Source: Calothrix rhizosoleniae SC01 (GTDB lineage Bacteria; Cyanobacteriota; Cyanobacteriia; Cyanobacteriales; Nostocaceae). From it: a stretch of DNA of 50,686 nt. The DNA lies in NCBI RefSeq assembly GCF_900185595.1, contig NZ_FYBH01000130.1, forward strand, positions 1 through 50,686, read 5' to 3'. Below are positions 35,650 to 44,929 of the stretch, one piece after another (the stretch's first letter is position 1; each line of letters opens with the position of its first letter). Below the pieces are notes generated by a model, which did no database searches, was not told the DNA's origin, and saw only the letters and a list, made by a program, of their open reading frames with translations. A program made the position numbers and the translations under genes.

Positions 35650-36840
35650 ACGAATTTTATCATCTAGCTGCTTAAGACTATCTAAAATAGATTTCAATTG
35701 CGATCGCAAAGCTACTGTTGTAGAGTGTAGTTTCTGCTGATTTGATAAATCTGGCTTGTCAATCAGTTGTTTTACAGAAGTGGAAATTTTATCCAATGAG
35801 GTGTGCAAATCATCTAGATTCAGTGTAACTGTGTGATAATTACCCTGGCATTGCATTTCTGAAATAATGGGTGATACTCCACAGGATTTAATTTGTGATC
35901 CCTCATTATTCTCTAGTTTTAACTGTTGAATGGTCTGCTGTAAATTTTCAATCACTCCATACATTTCCATGGGATCGAACACCCGCAATAAGCTAGTTTG
36001 AGTGACAATACCCAAACCCATACCCCAATTCCAGGATACTACCAGCCTACCTAACCGTCGCCTTTGCATTTCTTGATGGGCTGTCCACAAAGAATCTTCT
36101 GGGCTGAGGAGAAATAAGGGGGTACTCATTACAGTCTCTGCTTGAGTTTGAGCTATATCAATTTGTAGTGCTTGAAACTGGACTACATCCCGCTCAGTGA
36201 CAATGCCAACAGGTTGCAGATTTTCTTCAACATCCTGCTTTACAATTACTACACAACTAACTCGATTTTCTGCCATTAACTGAGCTAATTGCAAAATAGA
36301 TGCTGTTAGTGGAGCATTAATAACTTGAGTAGTCATCACATCACACACACGGCGAAGTCGTAGCAGATTCGCTGGACGTAAAATGCGGCGAACACTCTCA
36401 TGGGAAATCATCCCTACTAATTGTCTTCTATCATCCACTACGGGTAAATGACGAATGCAATAACGACGAAACAAAAATAGGGCTGCAAAAATATCCTTAA
36501 TTGCAGATTGAGATAGGGTAATGACGGGATGAACCATGACATCTGCAACCATTACATCATTTAGGTCAATCCCTTGGGCAGTTAATCGTACTATATCGCG
36601 TTCTGTTAAGATTCCTAACAGTTCTTTCTCTTGCATCACTAATATGCAACTAGCACGTACTCCTAGAACGGAATGGTTGGAAAATGCCTCTGTATCAGTC
36701 AGCAAGCAAGTATGGTGATGGGCTTGACTAATCAGTGCAATTGCATCAATTAATGGAGTTTGTGGAGAAACAATCAATGGATCTGTTTCAATTGCATCTT
36801 GTAAATCGGGTCCCCAATTCAGTGGGTTATCAAATTGCAT
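35623..36840 (-). CDS. Protein with four CBS domains
   Basis: 405 residues. Two CBS pairs (Bateman modules) span ~18-145 and ~160-290: TPLIDAIALISQAHHHTCLL, LLGILTERDIVRL, VVDDRRQLVGMISHESVRRI, VTERDVVQFQAL and DSLWTAHQEMQRRRLGRLVV. CBS pairs bind adenine nucleotides and act as energy or ligand sensors. The C-terminal ~110 residues are helical with a leucine-rich coiled coil, like sensor stems that in cyanobacteria often lead to kinase or GGDEF domains, but here no output domain follows. It may be a regulator acting by protein contact. It overlaps the DUF1338 gene tail to tail. Confidence 0.9.
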   Translation of the reverse strand: MQFDNPLNWGPDLQDAIETDPLIVSPQTPLIDAIALISQAHHHTCLLTDTEAFSNHSVLGVRASCILVMQEKELLGILTERDIVRLTAQGIDLNDVMVADVMVHPVITLSQSAIKDIFAALFLFRRYCIRHLPVVDDRRQLVGMISHESVRRILRPANLLRLRRVCDVMTTQVINAPLTASILQLAQLMAENRVSCVVIVKQDVEENLQPVGIVTERDVVQFQALQIDIAQTQAETVMSTPLFLLSPEDSLWTAHQEMQRRRLGRLVVSWNWGMGLGIVTQTSLLRVFDPMEMYGVIENLQQTIQQLKLENNEGSQIKSCGVSPIISEMQCQGNYHTVTLNLDDLHTSLDKISTSVKQLIDKPDLSNQQKLHSTTVALRSQLKSILDSLKQLDDKIRLDHTSHLK

Positions 36841-37355
36841 GATTTGGCTACCTGGCGAATTGACAAGTCACAAAGAGGCAGGGGAGCAGGGAGCAGGGAG
36901 CAGGGAGCAGGGAGCAGGGAAGAAACCCCATATATGAATATAGATAGGGGCTTGAAATAGCTATACAGCGAGGTCTTGGGGAGCCAGCGTTGTAGACCAC
37001 TGGCGTTGTTCCCCCCCCCATGAGCGACTGCATCAAGAAAGGAATTATTGCGAAAGAGTGCTTATGCATCGCGGCACAATTATTTCTAATTTTTCCACAA
37101 ATAAATTTGGGTGCTTGTATCCTTTGCTTTTTTGGTTAGCAGCACTTGCATTATCACAGGCTGAAAGCTTTTTTATTTGGTTATTAAGTACGTTTGGAGG
37201 TATATATCCCGTTTTTTAACATTCAAAAGTTTAAATAATCCAAAATTTTGTTTCTATCTGGATGTATATATTGATATACGATATGACAAATGTTACAGCT
37301 GAATTAATTAGATGTCAATTAAAATATAATTTTAAGCTTAAAGTGGTTAACTAGT
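36841..37355. other. Intergenic region with an STRR
   Basis: 515 bp. The STRR at 36874-36955 lies next to the CBS gene start, so it is in or near its promoter. The remainder is AT-rich; no gene or RNA is recognisable. Confidence 0.6.
36874..36955 (+). repeat. STRR (GGGAGCA)n, about six units, with conserved flank
   Basis: AGAGGCAGGGGAGCAGGGAG starts the longest run of the family in the window, followed by the flank AGAAACCCCATATATGAATA and GGGGCTTG, as at 33585-33660. Confidence 0.85.
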
Positions 37356-37736
37356 TCACTCACTGCTTGACTGAGGGGATTCAGGGTTGTCATCAGATTG
37401 GGAAGTTACTGCTGTGATTTTGGGAGTTTTTCCATAAAGACGATCTAAAACTCGTTTCACTGAGATACGCTGCCACAGTTGTCCCCGCTTAGTTTTATAG
37501 CCATTATTGTTGAGCCAATTAGCAATTTTCTGCAAAGATTTACCAGATTTATGATGGCGGCGAATCAATTCAACGACTTCAGCTTCAGTTGGATTATCTA
37601 CTAATTCACCATTAACGGAGCATTGTCCAAATGGGGGCGAGCCATAGCCAACATAGCCACCCTTAGCTGCTTTTGCTTGTCTACCTTGTTCTAGTCGTTC
37701 CCAAGTAGATTGGTTTTTTTCGTTGTGGGCTGCCAT
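37356..37736 (-). CDS. Stand-alone serine-recombinase 'recombinase' domain
   Basis: 126 residues matching the middle (recombinase/DNA-binding) domain of large serine recombinases: RLEQGRQAKAAKGGYVGYGS, PPFG, NGELVDNPTEAEVVELIRRH, then SLQKIANWLNNNGYKTKRGQ and WQRISVKRVLDRLYG. The ~140-residue catalytic resolvase domain with its serine is absent, and so is the zinc-ribbon/coiled-coil end; the start at 37736 is preceded by stops, so it is not merely a fragment read from the middle of an open frame. It probably binds DNA but cannot recombine it. Either a domesticated regulator or a deletion remnant; codon use looks ordinary. Confidence 0.8.
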   Translation of the reverse strand: MAAHNEKNQSTWERLEQGRQAKAAKGGYVGYGSPPFGQCSVNGELVDNPTEAEVVELIRRHHKSGKSLQKIANWLNNNGYKTKRGQLWQRISVKRVLDRLYGKTPKITAVTSQSDDNPESPQSSSE

Positions 37737-37919
37737 TATTCTTTATAACTAAATAAGCCGCCAATATATACTAACTTAACTTTTTTCGTAATTTATTTTT
37801 ATCGTCCAGGAATTTTTACATGCAATTCCCAAACCTGTAGTAAGGTTAATTGTGCAGAGTCTAGCTGATTCAGTTAAACCTATAATTTCTATTTTATTAA
37901 GTAGTTGCCAAATTTATAT

Positions 37920-39677
37920 ATGAACCCTACACAAGTACTATTACAAGACAAATTTCAACAAGCTTTAGCTGCGGCATTTGGTAATGAGTATGGCACAGTT
38001 GATCCGATTCTGGTTGCAGCAAGTAATCCCAAATTTGGTGACTATCAATCTAACGTATCCTTACCATTAGCAAAAAAAATAGGACAGCAACCACGAGCGA
38101 TCGCAGCTGCTATTGTAGAGAAGCTGGATGTATCTGATATCTGCGAATCTCCAGAAATTGCTGGTCCTGGTTTTATTAATCTTCGGTTAAAAACGACATA
38201 CTTGGAAGGGCAAATCAACGCCATGCAAGGTGATACTCGTTTGGGTATTCCTCTCACAGATACCGCGCAAAGGGAAATTGTGGATTTTTCCAGCCCTAAT
38301 ATTGCCAAAGAAATGCATGTTGGGCATTTGCGATCGACAATAATTGGTGATTGTATTGCCAGAATTTTAGAATTTCGTGGTCATGATGTGTTGCGGTTAA
38401 ATCATGTGGGGGATTGGGGAACCCAATTTGGGATGTTAATTACCTACCTGCGGGAAGTATACCCAGAAGCACTGACAACGGCAAATGCTTTAGATATTGG
38501 GGATTTGGTATCCTTTTATAAGAAAGCCAAACAGCGATTTGATGGGGATACAGCTTTCCAAGAAACCGCCCGTCAGGAAGTGGTACGCTTACAAGCAGGG
38601 GCAGAGGATACAATCCATGCTTGGAAATTGCTTTGCGAACAATCCCGGCATGAATTTCAAGTAATTTATGATTTGCTAGATATTAAGGTAACAGAGCGGG
38701 GAGAATCTTTCTATAATCCCTTTTTACCAGCAGTCATAGCAGACTTAGAAGTATCTGGCTTACTAGAAGAGAACCAAGGGGCAAAAGTAGTTTTCTTAGA
38801 AGGCTTTACCAACCGGGAAGGAGAACCTTTACCCGTAATTATCCAAAAATCCGATGGTGGTTACAACTATGCTACCACTGACTTTGCCGCCCTGCGCTAC
38901 CGGATTCAATCAGATAAAGCCAAGCGCATCATTTACGTTACCGATTCGGGACAAGCTAACCACTTTGCAGGAGTGTTTCAAGTAGCACGTCGGGCGGGGT
39001 GGATTCCTGAGGACGTGGAAATAGTTCACGTCCCCTTTGGTTTAGTGTTAGGGGAAGATGGCAAGAAATTTAAAACCCGTTCTGGTGATACAGTGCGGTT
39101 GCGGGATTTACTGGATGAAGCGGTAAGTCGTGCCCGTGCAGATTTAGAAACCAGGTTACAAGAAGAGGGAAGGGAAGAAAACCTGGAGTTTGTGACTAAT
39201 GTTGCTGAGGTGGTTGGTATTAGTGCGGTGAAGTATGCAGATTTAAGTCAAAACCGCACTAGTGACTATAAATTTAGTTTTGATAAAATGCTGTCCCTGA
39301 AAGGTAATACGGCTCCTTATATGTTGTATGCATATGTGCGAACCCAGGGAATTGCCCGTTCTGGTAATATTGATTTTACCCAGTTGGGTGCAGATGCCAA
39401 GATTATTTTACAGGAAGAGGCGGAATATACTTTAGCCAAGCATTTATTGCAATTGGGTGAGGTAATTGGTGCGGTGGAAGTAGAATTGTTACCCCATCGT
39501 TTGTGTGATTACTTGTATCAATTGAGCGATAAATTTAATAAGTTCTACGAGAATTGCCCAGTATTGAAATCCTCCGAACCCATGCGGACTTCTCGGTTGG
39601 CGTTGTGTGATGTCACAGCGCGGACGTTGAAATTAGGGTTGTCTTTGTTGGGGATTGGGGTTTTAGAGAGGATGTAG
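37920..39677 (+). CDS. argS: Arginyl-tRNA synthetase
   Basis: 585 residues from ATG 37920 (the frame opens at TTG 37905). Class I synthetase charging tRNA-Arg. The N-terminal tRNA-binding domain (~1-100: [20 protein letters not shown]), the HIGH motif as HVGH in [20 protein letters not shown], the catalytic domain ([40 protein letters not shown], the KMSK-like part), and the C-terminal DALR anticodon-binding domain ([16 protein letters not shown] to [13 protein letters not shown]) are complete. It is a single gene upstream of the toxin-antitoxin zone. Confidence 0.96.
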   Translation: MNPTQVLLQDKFQQALAAAFGNEYGTVDPILVAASNPKFGDYQSNVSLPLAKKIGQQPRAIAAAIVEKLDVSDICESPEIAGPGFINLRLKTTYLEGQINAMQGDTRLGIPLTDTAQREIVDFSSPNIAKEMHVGHLRSTIIGDCIARILEFRGHDVLRLNHVGDWGTQFGMLITYLREVYPEALTTANALDIGDLVSFYKKAKQRFDGDTAFQETARQEVVRLQAGAEDTIHAWKLLCEQSRHEFQVIYDLLDIKVTERGESFYNPFLPAVIADLEVSGLLEENQGAKVVFLEGFTNREGEPLPVIIQKSDGGYNYATTDFAALRYRIQSDKAKRIIYVTDSGQANHFAGVFQVARRAGWIPEDVEIVHVPFGLVLGEDGKKFKTRSGDTVRLRDLLDEAVSRARADLETRLQEEGREENLEFVTNVAEVVGISAVKYADLSQNRTSDYKFSFDKMLSLKGNTAPYMLYAYVRTQGIARSGNIDFTQLGADAKIILQEEAEYTLAKHLLQLGEVIGAVEVELLPHRLCDYLYQLSDKFNKFYENCPVLKSSEPMRTSRLALCDVTARTLKLGLSLLGIGVLERM

Positions 39678-39807
39678 AATCGGTTGTATTCATTTGAGGT
39701 AAAGTAGAACGGTTTAAATAATTCACGCTATGTCATTGCGAATGGATAGTTGACGATCACGACAATTGCTACCCTAGTCTTAATTTTCGCATGTAACTGG
39801 ATATACC

Positions 39808-40035
39808 ATGAACACAGCCAAACTTAGTACTGATGGCACTCATCAAATTGTTATATTACCCGAAGACTTTCAAATGACGGGTACTGAGGTTTACATTAAG
39901 AAAGTGGGTAATGCGATCGTTCTTATCGCCAAAGATAACCCCTGGCAATCCCTCTTTGAGAGTTTAGAGCAATTCTCTGAAGATTTCATGACAACCAGAA
40001 ATCAACCCCCTCTTGATGTTCGAGAGGCTTTCTAA
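39808..40035 (+). CDS. vapB: VapB-type antitoxin (AbrB/SpoVT fold)
   Basis: 75 residues. The N-terminal half is a swapped-hairpin DNA-binding domain (AKLSTDGTHQIVILPEDFQM, TEVYIKKVGNAIVLIA) and the acidic, aromatic C-terminus (WQSLFESLEQFSEDFM) should wrap the PIN toxin's active site. The stop TAA at 40033-40035 is directly followed by the toxin ATG, the tight coupling of a toxin-antitoxin operon. It probably represses its own promoter. Confidence 0.9.
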   Translation: MNTAKLSTDGTHQIVILPEDFQMTGTEVYIKKVGNAIVLIAKDNPWQSLFESLEQFSEDFMTTRNQPPLDVREAF

Positions 40036-40437
40036 ATGCAATATTTGCTTGACACCAACATTTGCATTTATCTGATTAAGCAAAAACCTCCTAAAGTATT
40101 GGCGCGATTCCAAACCCTTACCTTGTCAGATGTTGGTATTTCCTCCATCACTGTAGCGGAATTAGAATATGGTGTTTGTAAGAGTCAGCAGCAAGAGAAA
40201 AATCGTAATGCCTTAATGCAATTTTTAATACCCCTAGAAATTGTTGAGTTTGATCAAAATGCTGCAACAATTTATGGCTCGATTAGAAATAACCTGGAAA
40301 GTAGGGGGCTTGTCATTGGCTCAATGGATATGCTGATTGCTGCCCATGCCTTGAGCCTTGGAGTTACTCTTGTAAGCAACAACGTGGGAGAGTTTTCGCG
40401 TATTTCTAACCTATCTTTAGAAAACTGGGCAGAATAA
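40036..40437 (+). CDS. vapC: VapC-type PIN-domain toxin ribonuclease
   Basis: 133 residues. The PIN nuclease acidic residues are present: D6 in YLLDTNICIYLIK, the Glu in ISSITVAELEYG, and the Asp in GSMDMLIAAHAL. The fourth position reads VSNNVGEFSRI, the usual TNNxxEF variant. Such toxins cleave tRNA or rRNA. It begins directly after the antitoxin stop. The pair appears intact. Confidence 0.93.
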   Translation: MQYLLDTNICIYLIKQKPPKVLARFQTLTLSDVGISSITVAELEYGVCKSQQQEKNRNALMQFLIPLEIVEFDQNAATIYGSIRNNLESRGLVIGSMDMLIAAHALSLGVTLVSNNVGEFSRISNLSLENWAE

Positions 40438-40665
40438 GTCATAGCAAATGGGACTAGTTCTGACATGATCATTACTATGATCAAACTGTCGATAGTAGAA
40501 AATTGCTGAGTTTTGCGATCGCTATGGCATAACTCAGTTTTTATGTCGCGCAGTTTTTCAGATAATTAAGATTCAAGTCTATGCGTCTCTAGATTGCTAT
40601 ACGGCAATTTGCCACATAAAATTAAAGCAATAATCCACGTGAAATTTTCATTTGATGCAATCAAT

Positions 40666-40953
40666 ATGGCTGGTACAAATCATTCAAAGTCAATGGCGCT
40701 CCTTGAAGTTCGTATTAGCCCAGAAACTAAAGCCCTTTTACAAAAAGCAGCCGATTTAGAGGGACGCACCCTAACTGATTTTGTGATCGCAGCTGTTCGA
40801 GCAGAAGCTTGTCGAGTCATTGAGCAACACCAAACACTTAAACTTAGCGTTGAGGATAGCGAAGCATTTGTTGATGCACTCCTCAACCCTCCGGAGCCTA
40901 ATGATGCACTAAAGGCGGCTGCACAAACATACAAACAAATAATGTCAGCTTAA
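40666..40953 (+). CDS. TacA-type antitoxin (DUF1778, ribbon-helix-helix)
   Basis: 95 residues from ATG 40666; an upstream ATG at 40594 is in frame, but the family start fits MAGTNHSKSMALLEVRISPE. The ribbon-helix-helix domain (LLEVRISPETKALLQKAADL, EGRTLTDFVIAAVRAEA) binds the operator, and the C-terminal tail (SEAFVDALLNPPEPND) is the part that normally blocks the GNAT toxin TacT. Its stop overlaps the start of a toxin reading frame (TAATG), but that toxin is truncated, so this antitoxin seems to be an orphan. Confidence 0.88.
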   Translation: MAGTNHSKSMALLEVRISPETKALLQKAADLEGRTLTDFVIAAVRAEACRVIEQHQTLKLSVEDSEAFVDALLNPPEPNDALKAAAQTYKQIMSA

Positions 40954-41066
40954 TGGTTTTCAAGATTGAACCCCTTGATACCCGCAAACATATCCCCTCA
41001 AATTTCTACTGTGGATTTGATTATGAAAGCCCAATTTTAGCCAAAATACTGAGCCAAAGGCAATAA
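40953..41066 (+). pseudogene. Truncated GNAT toxin (TacT-like)
   Basis: Begins at ATG 40953, overlapping the TAA of the antitoxin gene. The 37 residues start MVFKIEPLDTRKHIPSNFYC, the beginning expected of TacT-type acetyltransferase toxins (LD-x(n)-H-x(4)-F-x-CG). After CG the text no longer matches and stops at TAA 41064. The acetyl-CoA binding and catalytic parts (~120 residues) are missing, probably by deletion. No remaining piece was found in the 217 bp up to the next gene. Confidence 0.7.
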
Positions 41067-41283
41067 TCTTAGCAAAAAAGCACACTCTGGTGAAATTTCC
41101 CCTAATCTTGTCAAACGTCCCTACAATCGTTTTACTATTGCCTTATATTAACTACTAATTGTCCCAATAATTTCTTCGTCCGGGGTTACAAGTACCCCTG
41201 GAAATACTTGCTAATCTATCTTTTGAGGGATGCTCTACCAAACAGACTATTAAATCGCATTTATTAATTCGCAAAACCAGAAG

Positions 41284-41628
41284 ATGAACTACCAAACAGC
41301 TCGCAAATTCCTCATTGCTCAAACAATTACCACCGAGGAAAATCCAGATAGCCTGTTAATGCATATGCACCAGGGTAAGCCACCAGTTCCCGGTCAAATC
41401 ACGTCAATTTTGTTGGCTTTAAAAGTTGTGTTTGCAGAATTACAAAATGCGATCGCTATCGATAAAGAACTGGCTTGCGCTCTGTATATGCTGAGTGTGA
41501 AAACCCAACAATTATTTGTCGCCGGACGCAAAGCTGGGGTAAACTGGCCACCAATATTCAAAGAAGATTTATTGAGAATAGCGATCGCTGTAGAAAGTAT
41601 TTTTTCTGGTGACTGGAAGACTTTGTGA
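41284..41628 (+). CDS. Small conserved cyanobacterial protein of unknown function
   Basis: 114 residues, soluble and largely helical. I recognise a small cyanobacterial family by LLMHMHQGKPPVPGQITSIL and VKTQQLFVAGRKAGVNWPPI. I recall homologues being labelled as dethiobiotin synthetase, but there is no P-loop here, so that label is not supported. The sequence contains HIP1 sites (for example near 41450 and 41580), so it is native. No operon partners. Confidence 0.78.
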   Translation: MNYQTARKFLIAQTITTEENPDSLLMHMHQGKPPVPGQITSILLALKVVFAELQNAIAIDKELACALYMLSVKTQQLFVAGRKAGVNWPPIFKEDLLRIAIAVESIFSGDWKTL

Positions 41629-41694
41629 AATAATGGGCTGGGCTACACAAGGGAAAAATCAAAAGTCAACCCACCCCAATAATCTTAAATTGGA

Positions 41695-42306
41695 TTAACG
41701 ATTTCGTAGTTCTGATTCTAATTTATTTAAGTCCTTTTTGAGTAAAACAGTCATTTGACCAGTGAAGGCTTTACCTTGATTTGGTTTAGCTACCTCCACC
41801 CAATATGCATAGCGATCGCCCACTCGCAATTCTCCCCGTAAAGCCTCCCGAACCGGGGTTTTGGCAAATCGGGCTGAATTAATTGCACTCTGGTTAGGAT
41901 AATTATAAATTACCTGTGCCCGTTGAAAATCTTGATAGACATCCAAGCCATAAATAACCCGCAATGATTCCTGTAAACGTGACAAACTCATGCCATTAAT
42001 TGCATCATACATGGCAATTCTTTCAGTCCGAATAGTGCTGCGATCCCGACTAAATGTGATTTTACCAGGGGGTAAAACTGATGCTTGAAAAGTAAAACGT
42101 TGAGCCGCAGTATCACTTTTTCTGACTAAGAATTTTTCTCCTCTACGAGGACGAAGTGTAGGATGAGATTTAATCCAAGCACCAACATCTTCTGTCGAAC
42201 GTCCTGGTAATGCTTGAGCAGTGGTATTGATAAATGTGCCCACAGCTATCCAGGAAAACAAAGCAATAGGGGCGATCGCCAATTTACGCAGAGATTGGTT
42301 CAGCAT
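41695..42306 (-). CDS. Secreted protein of unknown function
   Basis: 203 residues. The N-terminus is a signal peptide (LRKLAIAPIALFSWIAVGTF, cleavage likely after AQA at ~32). The mature part is basic, beginning LPGRSTEDVGAWIKSHPTLR, and has a mixed alpha/beta pattern with VGDRYAYWVEVAKPNQGKAF near the end. I take it to be a conserved cyanobacterial periplasmic protein; no domain with known activity is recognisable. It is a single gene with its own upstream region. Confidence 0.8.
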   Translation of the reverse strand: MLNQSLRKLAIAPIALFSWIAVGTFINTTAQALPGRSTEDVGAWIKSHPTLRPRRGEKFLVRKSDTAAQRFTFQASVLPPGKITFSRDRSTIRTERIAMYDAINGMSLSRLQESLRVIYGLDVYQDFQRAQVIYNYPNQSAINSARFAKTPVREALRGELRVGDRYAYWVEVAKPNQGKAFTGQMTVLLKKDLNKLESELRNR

Positions 42307-42543
42307 CTTATCCTCATAACTTATATTAGCAATTCCCCATGAAATAATTCATACTTGGGGATTAATCTTAGTCTTCCCGTTTTTGGATAAAACTTAAGTT
42401 ACATTTCATATCTTATATGTGAGTAATATTGCTGAGAGCAACTCTCTAGCTGCAAACCAATTGTAAAGTTGTTGATCAAGTAAAAAAAGAACTGAACTTT
42501 TCTGTGAGAAGCCCAATATTAGAAAATGTGATACATTCTCAAC

Positions 42544-42789
42544 ATGACCAGAGACATTATGAAAAGTATTTCCAAAAGTAAACTTAAAAGCAAACTGCTG
42601 GAGTTTTTGCGGCTTGTAGAGTCAGAAGGGGAAGAAATTATAGTCACTGATCGAGGAAAACCAGTGGTGAAAATTTCTAAATACGGCGATTCACCATCAA
42701 CAGAAGATTTATTTGGGCAAATGCGGGGGAAAATCAAGTATTTTGAAGATTTAACGACTCCTACAACTGAAGAATGGGGAGAACTGTGA
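42544..42789 (+). CDS. Phd/YefM-type antitoxin
   Basis: 81 residues (a start five codons later, ATG 42559, is possible). The Phd fold is visible: SKSKLKSKLLEFLRLVESEG, then EEIIVTDRGKPVVKISKY, and a flexible acidic tail (DLFGQMRGKIKYFEDL, EEWGEL) that neutralises the toxin. Its end overlaps the PIN toxin gene. It likely represses its own promoter. Confidence 0.9.
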   Translation: MTRDIMKSISKSKLKSKLLEFLRLVESEGEEIIVTDRGKPVVKISKYGDSPSTEDLFGQMRGKIKYFEDLTTPTTEEWGEL

Positions 42790-43169
42790 AAATTGTTCTC
42801 GATACTTGTGCTTTGATTTGGTGGAGTTTAGATCCAGGTAAACTTTCTCCACCTGCTTCAGATGTTTGCAAGCAGATGAAAACGAAAAAAAATGGTCTTG
42901 TTCCATCCATCACTATCTGGGAAATAGCCATCAAAATCAACAAGAAAAAATTAGATTTAGGAGTCGAGCTGAACCAATACGTCGCCTCTTTAAAAAAGTC
43001 CAGTGTTGTCCCCATTAATGAAGATTTGTGGTTAGAAAGTGTCAAACTAGAATGGGAGCATAGGGATCCAGTTGATCGAGTTGTGGTAGCTTTAGCAAGA
43101 AGTAATCAAGCTTCAATCATTACAGCAGATCAAGAAATAAGAGATTTTTACTCCAATGTAATTTGGTAA
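42786..43169 (+). CDS. PIN-domain toxin paired with Phd-type antitoxin
   Basis: About 127 residues from GTG 42786, which overlaps the antitoxin stop (GTGA); an ATG at 42774 is also in frame and would add four residues. Acidic site: D in KIVLDTCALIWWSLDPGKLS, E in SITIWEIAIKINKKKL, D in HRDPVDRVVVALAR and D in IITADQEIRDF. This is the COG3744-like PIN group, whose members have DTHxxxW near the N-terminus. Both members of the pair look intact. Confidence 0.92.
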   Translation: MKIVLDTCALIWWSLDPGKLSPPASDVCKQMKTKKNGLVPSITIWEIAIKINKKKLDLGVELNQYVASLKKSSVVPINEDLWLESVKLEWEHRDPVDRVVVALARSNQASIITADQEIRDFYSNVIW

Positions 43170-43210
43170 ATTGAGGATATGTGGGAAAAACCTTGAAGTC
43201 CCGCTTTTAA

Positions 43211-43918
43211 CTAACTTTCTAAATATCCACCTGCATAGGTAATAACACACATCTGCCTATATTGGGAATGAATACCAAAAGCCACTCCTGCAACCTTAAA
43301 ATTTGGGTTAAAGATATTTATACGATGACCGCGATCGGGCACTCCATCATCGATAATTAATTGCATGACAATATCTTGGGCTGTATGGGAACCATAGCTG
43401 ATGTTTTCACCGGCGGTAACTAGCCATTTCCCATAACGCTCAAGTCGCATAGAAGGAGTACTACCATCACTACCATTATGACCAGTAATTCCTTTCTTAC
43501 CTTGGTCTTTCACATGATCCCTTGCAGCTAAAGACATACCCCTAGATGAGGTTAAAGCTCCTACAGGACGTACCTTTTTTAAAAAAGCGATCGCTTCATC
43601 TACTGCTTTTACTCCTTCTTGAGTTTGCAAGTAAACCCGATCAGAAATTCGTACTTGTTTTCCTTGGAAGCGTGTTCTATAGTTCTCCAGAATCCTAGCA
43701 TAAGCAGTAGGATTTGTTCTTGCCTTATTCATTTCCACAATCACATTCTGTTCTAAGGGTGAAAGGCTTTTTCTCTGGGACAATAAAGTTGCATCTTCTG
43801 GAGGTTTTTGTGCTACTGAAGAATTACTGGGAAGTAATTTCTCTATTGAACATCCAGTGATGAAGGTAATGGGGGCAAACATCCACAAGAGTATCCTACT
43901 ACGCATTAATAACCTCAA
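43211..43918 (-). CDS. CAP-domain (SCP/PR-1-like) lipoprotein
   Basis: 235 residues. The signal ends in a lipobox (ITGC, C23), predicting a membrane-anchored periplasmic or outer-membrane lipoprotein. The CAP domain spans ~55-235: [74 protein letters not shown] and [20 protein letters not shown]. The two His and Glu residues of the CAP cavity are visible. Function of bacterial CAP proteins is mostly unknown. A second start at M5 (43906) is possible. Confidence 0.9.
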   Translation of the reverse strand: MRLLMRSRILLWMFAPITFITGCSIEKLLPSNSSVAQKPPEDATLLSQRKSLSPLEQNVIVEMNKARTNPTAYARILENYRTRFQGKQVRISDRVYLQTQEGVKAVDEAIAFLKKVRPVGALTSSRGMSLAARDHVKDQGKKGITGHNGSDGSTPSMRLERYGKWLVTAGENISYGSHTAQDIVMQLIIDDGVPDRGHRINIFNPNFKVAGVAFGIHSQYRQMCVITYAGGYLES

Positions 43919-44067
43919 AATAAAGGTAAATGAAAGATTTTTTCAAAATTGCAGATAAATTATTATTTAAATACACAACAAACAAATCACTTTCCCGAAT
44001 TAATGACAAAATTATTAAAACCATTCAAGCAGAGGAAAATACATTTTTACCCCTGCTCCCCTGAATC

Positions 44068-44400
44068 CTAATCCTCATCAAGCATAGGAAATAATTCTTC
44101 TAGAGTCCATAACTCATCTTTATTCTCAACAAACCATACCCTAGTCTCAGGGGTTAATTTACTCCAGATAATGTCTGGTGGAATGTGAGGAGATGAATAT
44201 TGATACTCTTGACCTAAAGCTCGTAAGTTTGCTAATACATCATCTGGAATCCCTATTTCTTCCCAATTAATGTCCGTATACACTCCAGAAACACCTTTGG
44301 AGGGTATAAAAATTAATTGTGCAGCTCTGATTAAGTCAGCAAAGTGAACTGGCTTAAGTTGATAAAACTGAGATGGAATTTCTGCTTTTTTTGCGGACAT
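44068..44400 (-). CDS. Small unknown protein
   Basis: 110 residues from ATG 44400 (MSAKKAEIPSQFYQLKPVHF); the frame extends to 44487 but that part looks non-coding. Acidic, soluble, with LIRAAQLIFIPSKGVSGVYT, DINWEEIGIPDDVLANLRAL and WSKLTPETRVWFVENKDELW. I do not recognise a family. It follows the SnoaL-like gene on the same strand (93 bp from its stop) and may share its transcript. Confidence 0.7.
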   Translation of the reverse strand: MSAKKAEIPSQFYQLKPVHFADLIRAAQLIFIPSKGVSGVYTDINWEEIGIPDDVLANLRALGQEYQYSSPHIPPDIIWSKLTPETRVWFVENKDELWTLEELFPMLDED

Positions 44401-44493
44401 AATAAATGAAGCGCTAGAAGTACATAAATCAATAGGACTTACCACTAGAGATATCCGCTTCAATCTATAGTTAGTGTAGCGCATCATCTATTC

Positions 44494-44880
44494 CTAAGAA
44501 CGCAGTTGTGCTATCATGGCAGCAGGACTCCAGTAAGCGCGGGTGGTTTGAATTTTACCCTCGTCGTTGATTTCAAATATGGTAATCCCTGCAAATGTTA
44601 CAGATTTACCAGTTTTGCTAATACCTTGCATTTCCCATTTAACTGCAGCTTCATTACCAGCAATAAATACATGTTCGATGTTGGATTCTAACTTTTCATA
44701 GGTGGCTTGCAGAAGTCCGATGAAATCTCGAAATCCTTCATGGATTTTTGTCGGTGGTTCGCCCACAGGATCATAGCTGATAGCATCTACGGCAAAGTTT
44801 TTCACCCACCCTTCTGGATTCATGGCGGACACATTCGCAAAGTATGATTCAATAATATTAGCGATCGCTTCTTCTGTCAT
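44494..44880 (-). CDS. SnoaL-like / NTF2-fold protein
   Basis: 128 residues of the SnoaL/ketosteroid-isomerase-like NTF2 superfamily: IANIIESYFANVSAMNPEGW, DAISYDPVGEPPTKIHEGFR, VKWEMQGISKTGKSVTFAGI, FEINDEGKIQTTRAYWSPAA. The fold forms a small pocket used for isomerisation, hydration or just binding; no specific activity can be read. It starts 49 bp after the stop of the PhyH-type gene on the same strand, so they may form a unit. Confidence 0.88.
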   Translation of the reverse strand: MTEEAIANIIESYFANVSAMNPEGWVKNFAVDAISYDPVGEPPTKIHEGFRDFIGLLQATYEKLESNIEHVFIAGNEAAVKWEMQGISKTGKSVTFAGITIFEINDEGKIQTTRAYWSPAAMIAQLRS

Positions 44881-44929
44881 AGGATTTTAGATTTTAGATT
44901 ATTGATAAATAGAACGGAGCTTTAGCCAA

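Noticed and set aside
36848-37069. Minus-strand frame through the GGGAGCA repeats
   Set aside because: Translation of a heptamer repeat (CSLLPAPCSLLP pattern); not a gene.
41284-41628. Dethiobiotin synthetase annotation for the 114-residue protein
   Set aside because: Far too short and without an ATP-binding P-loop; kept as unknown.
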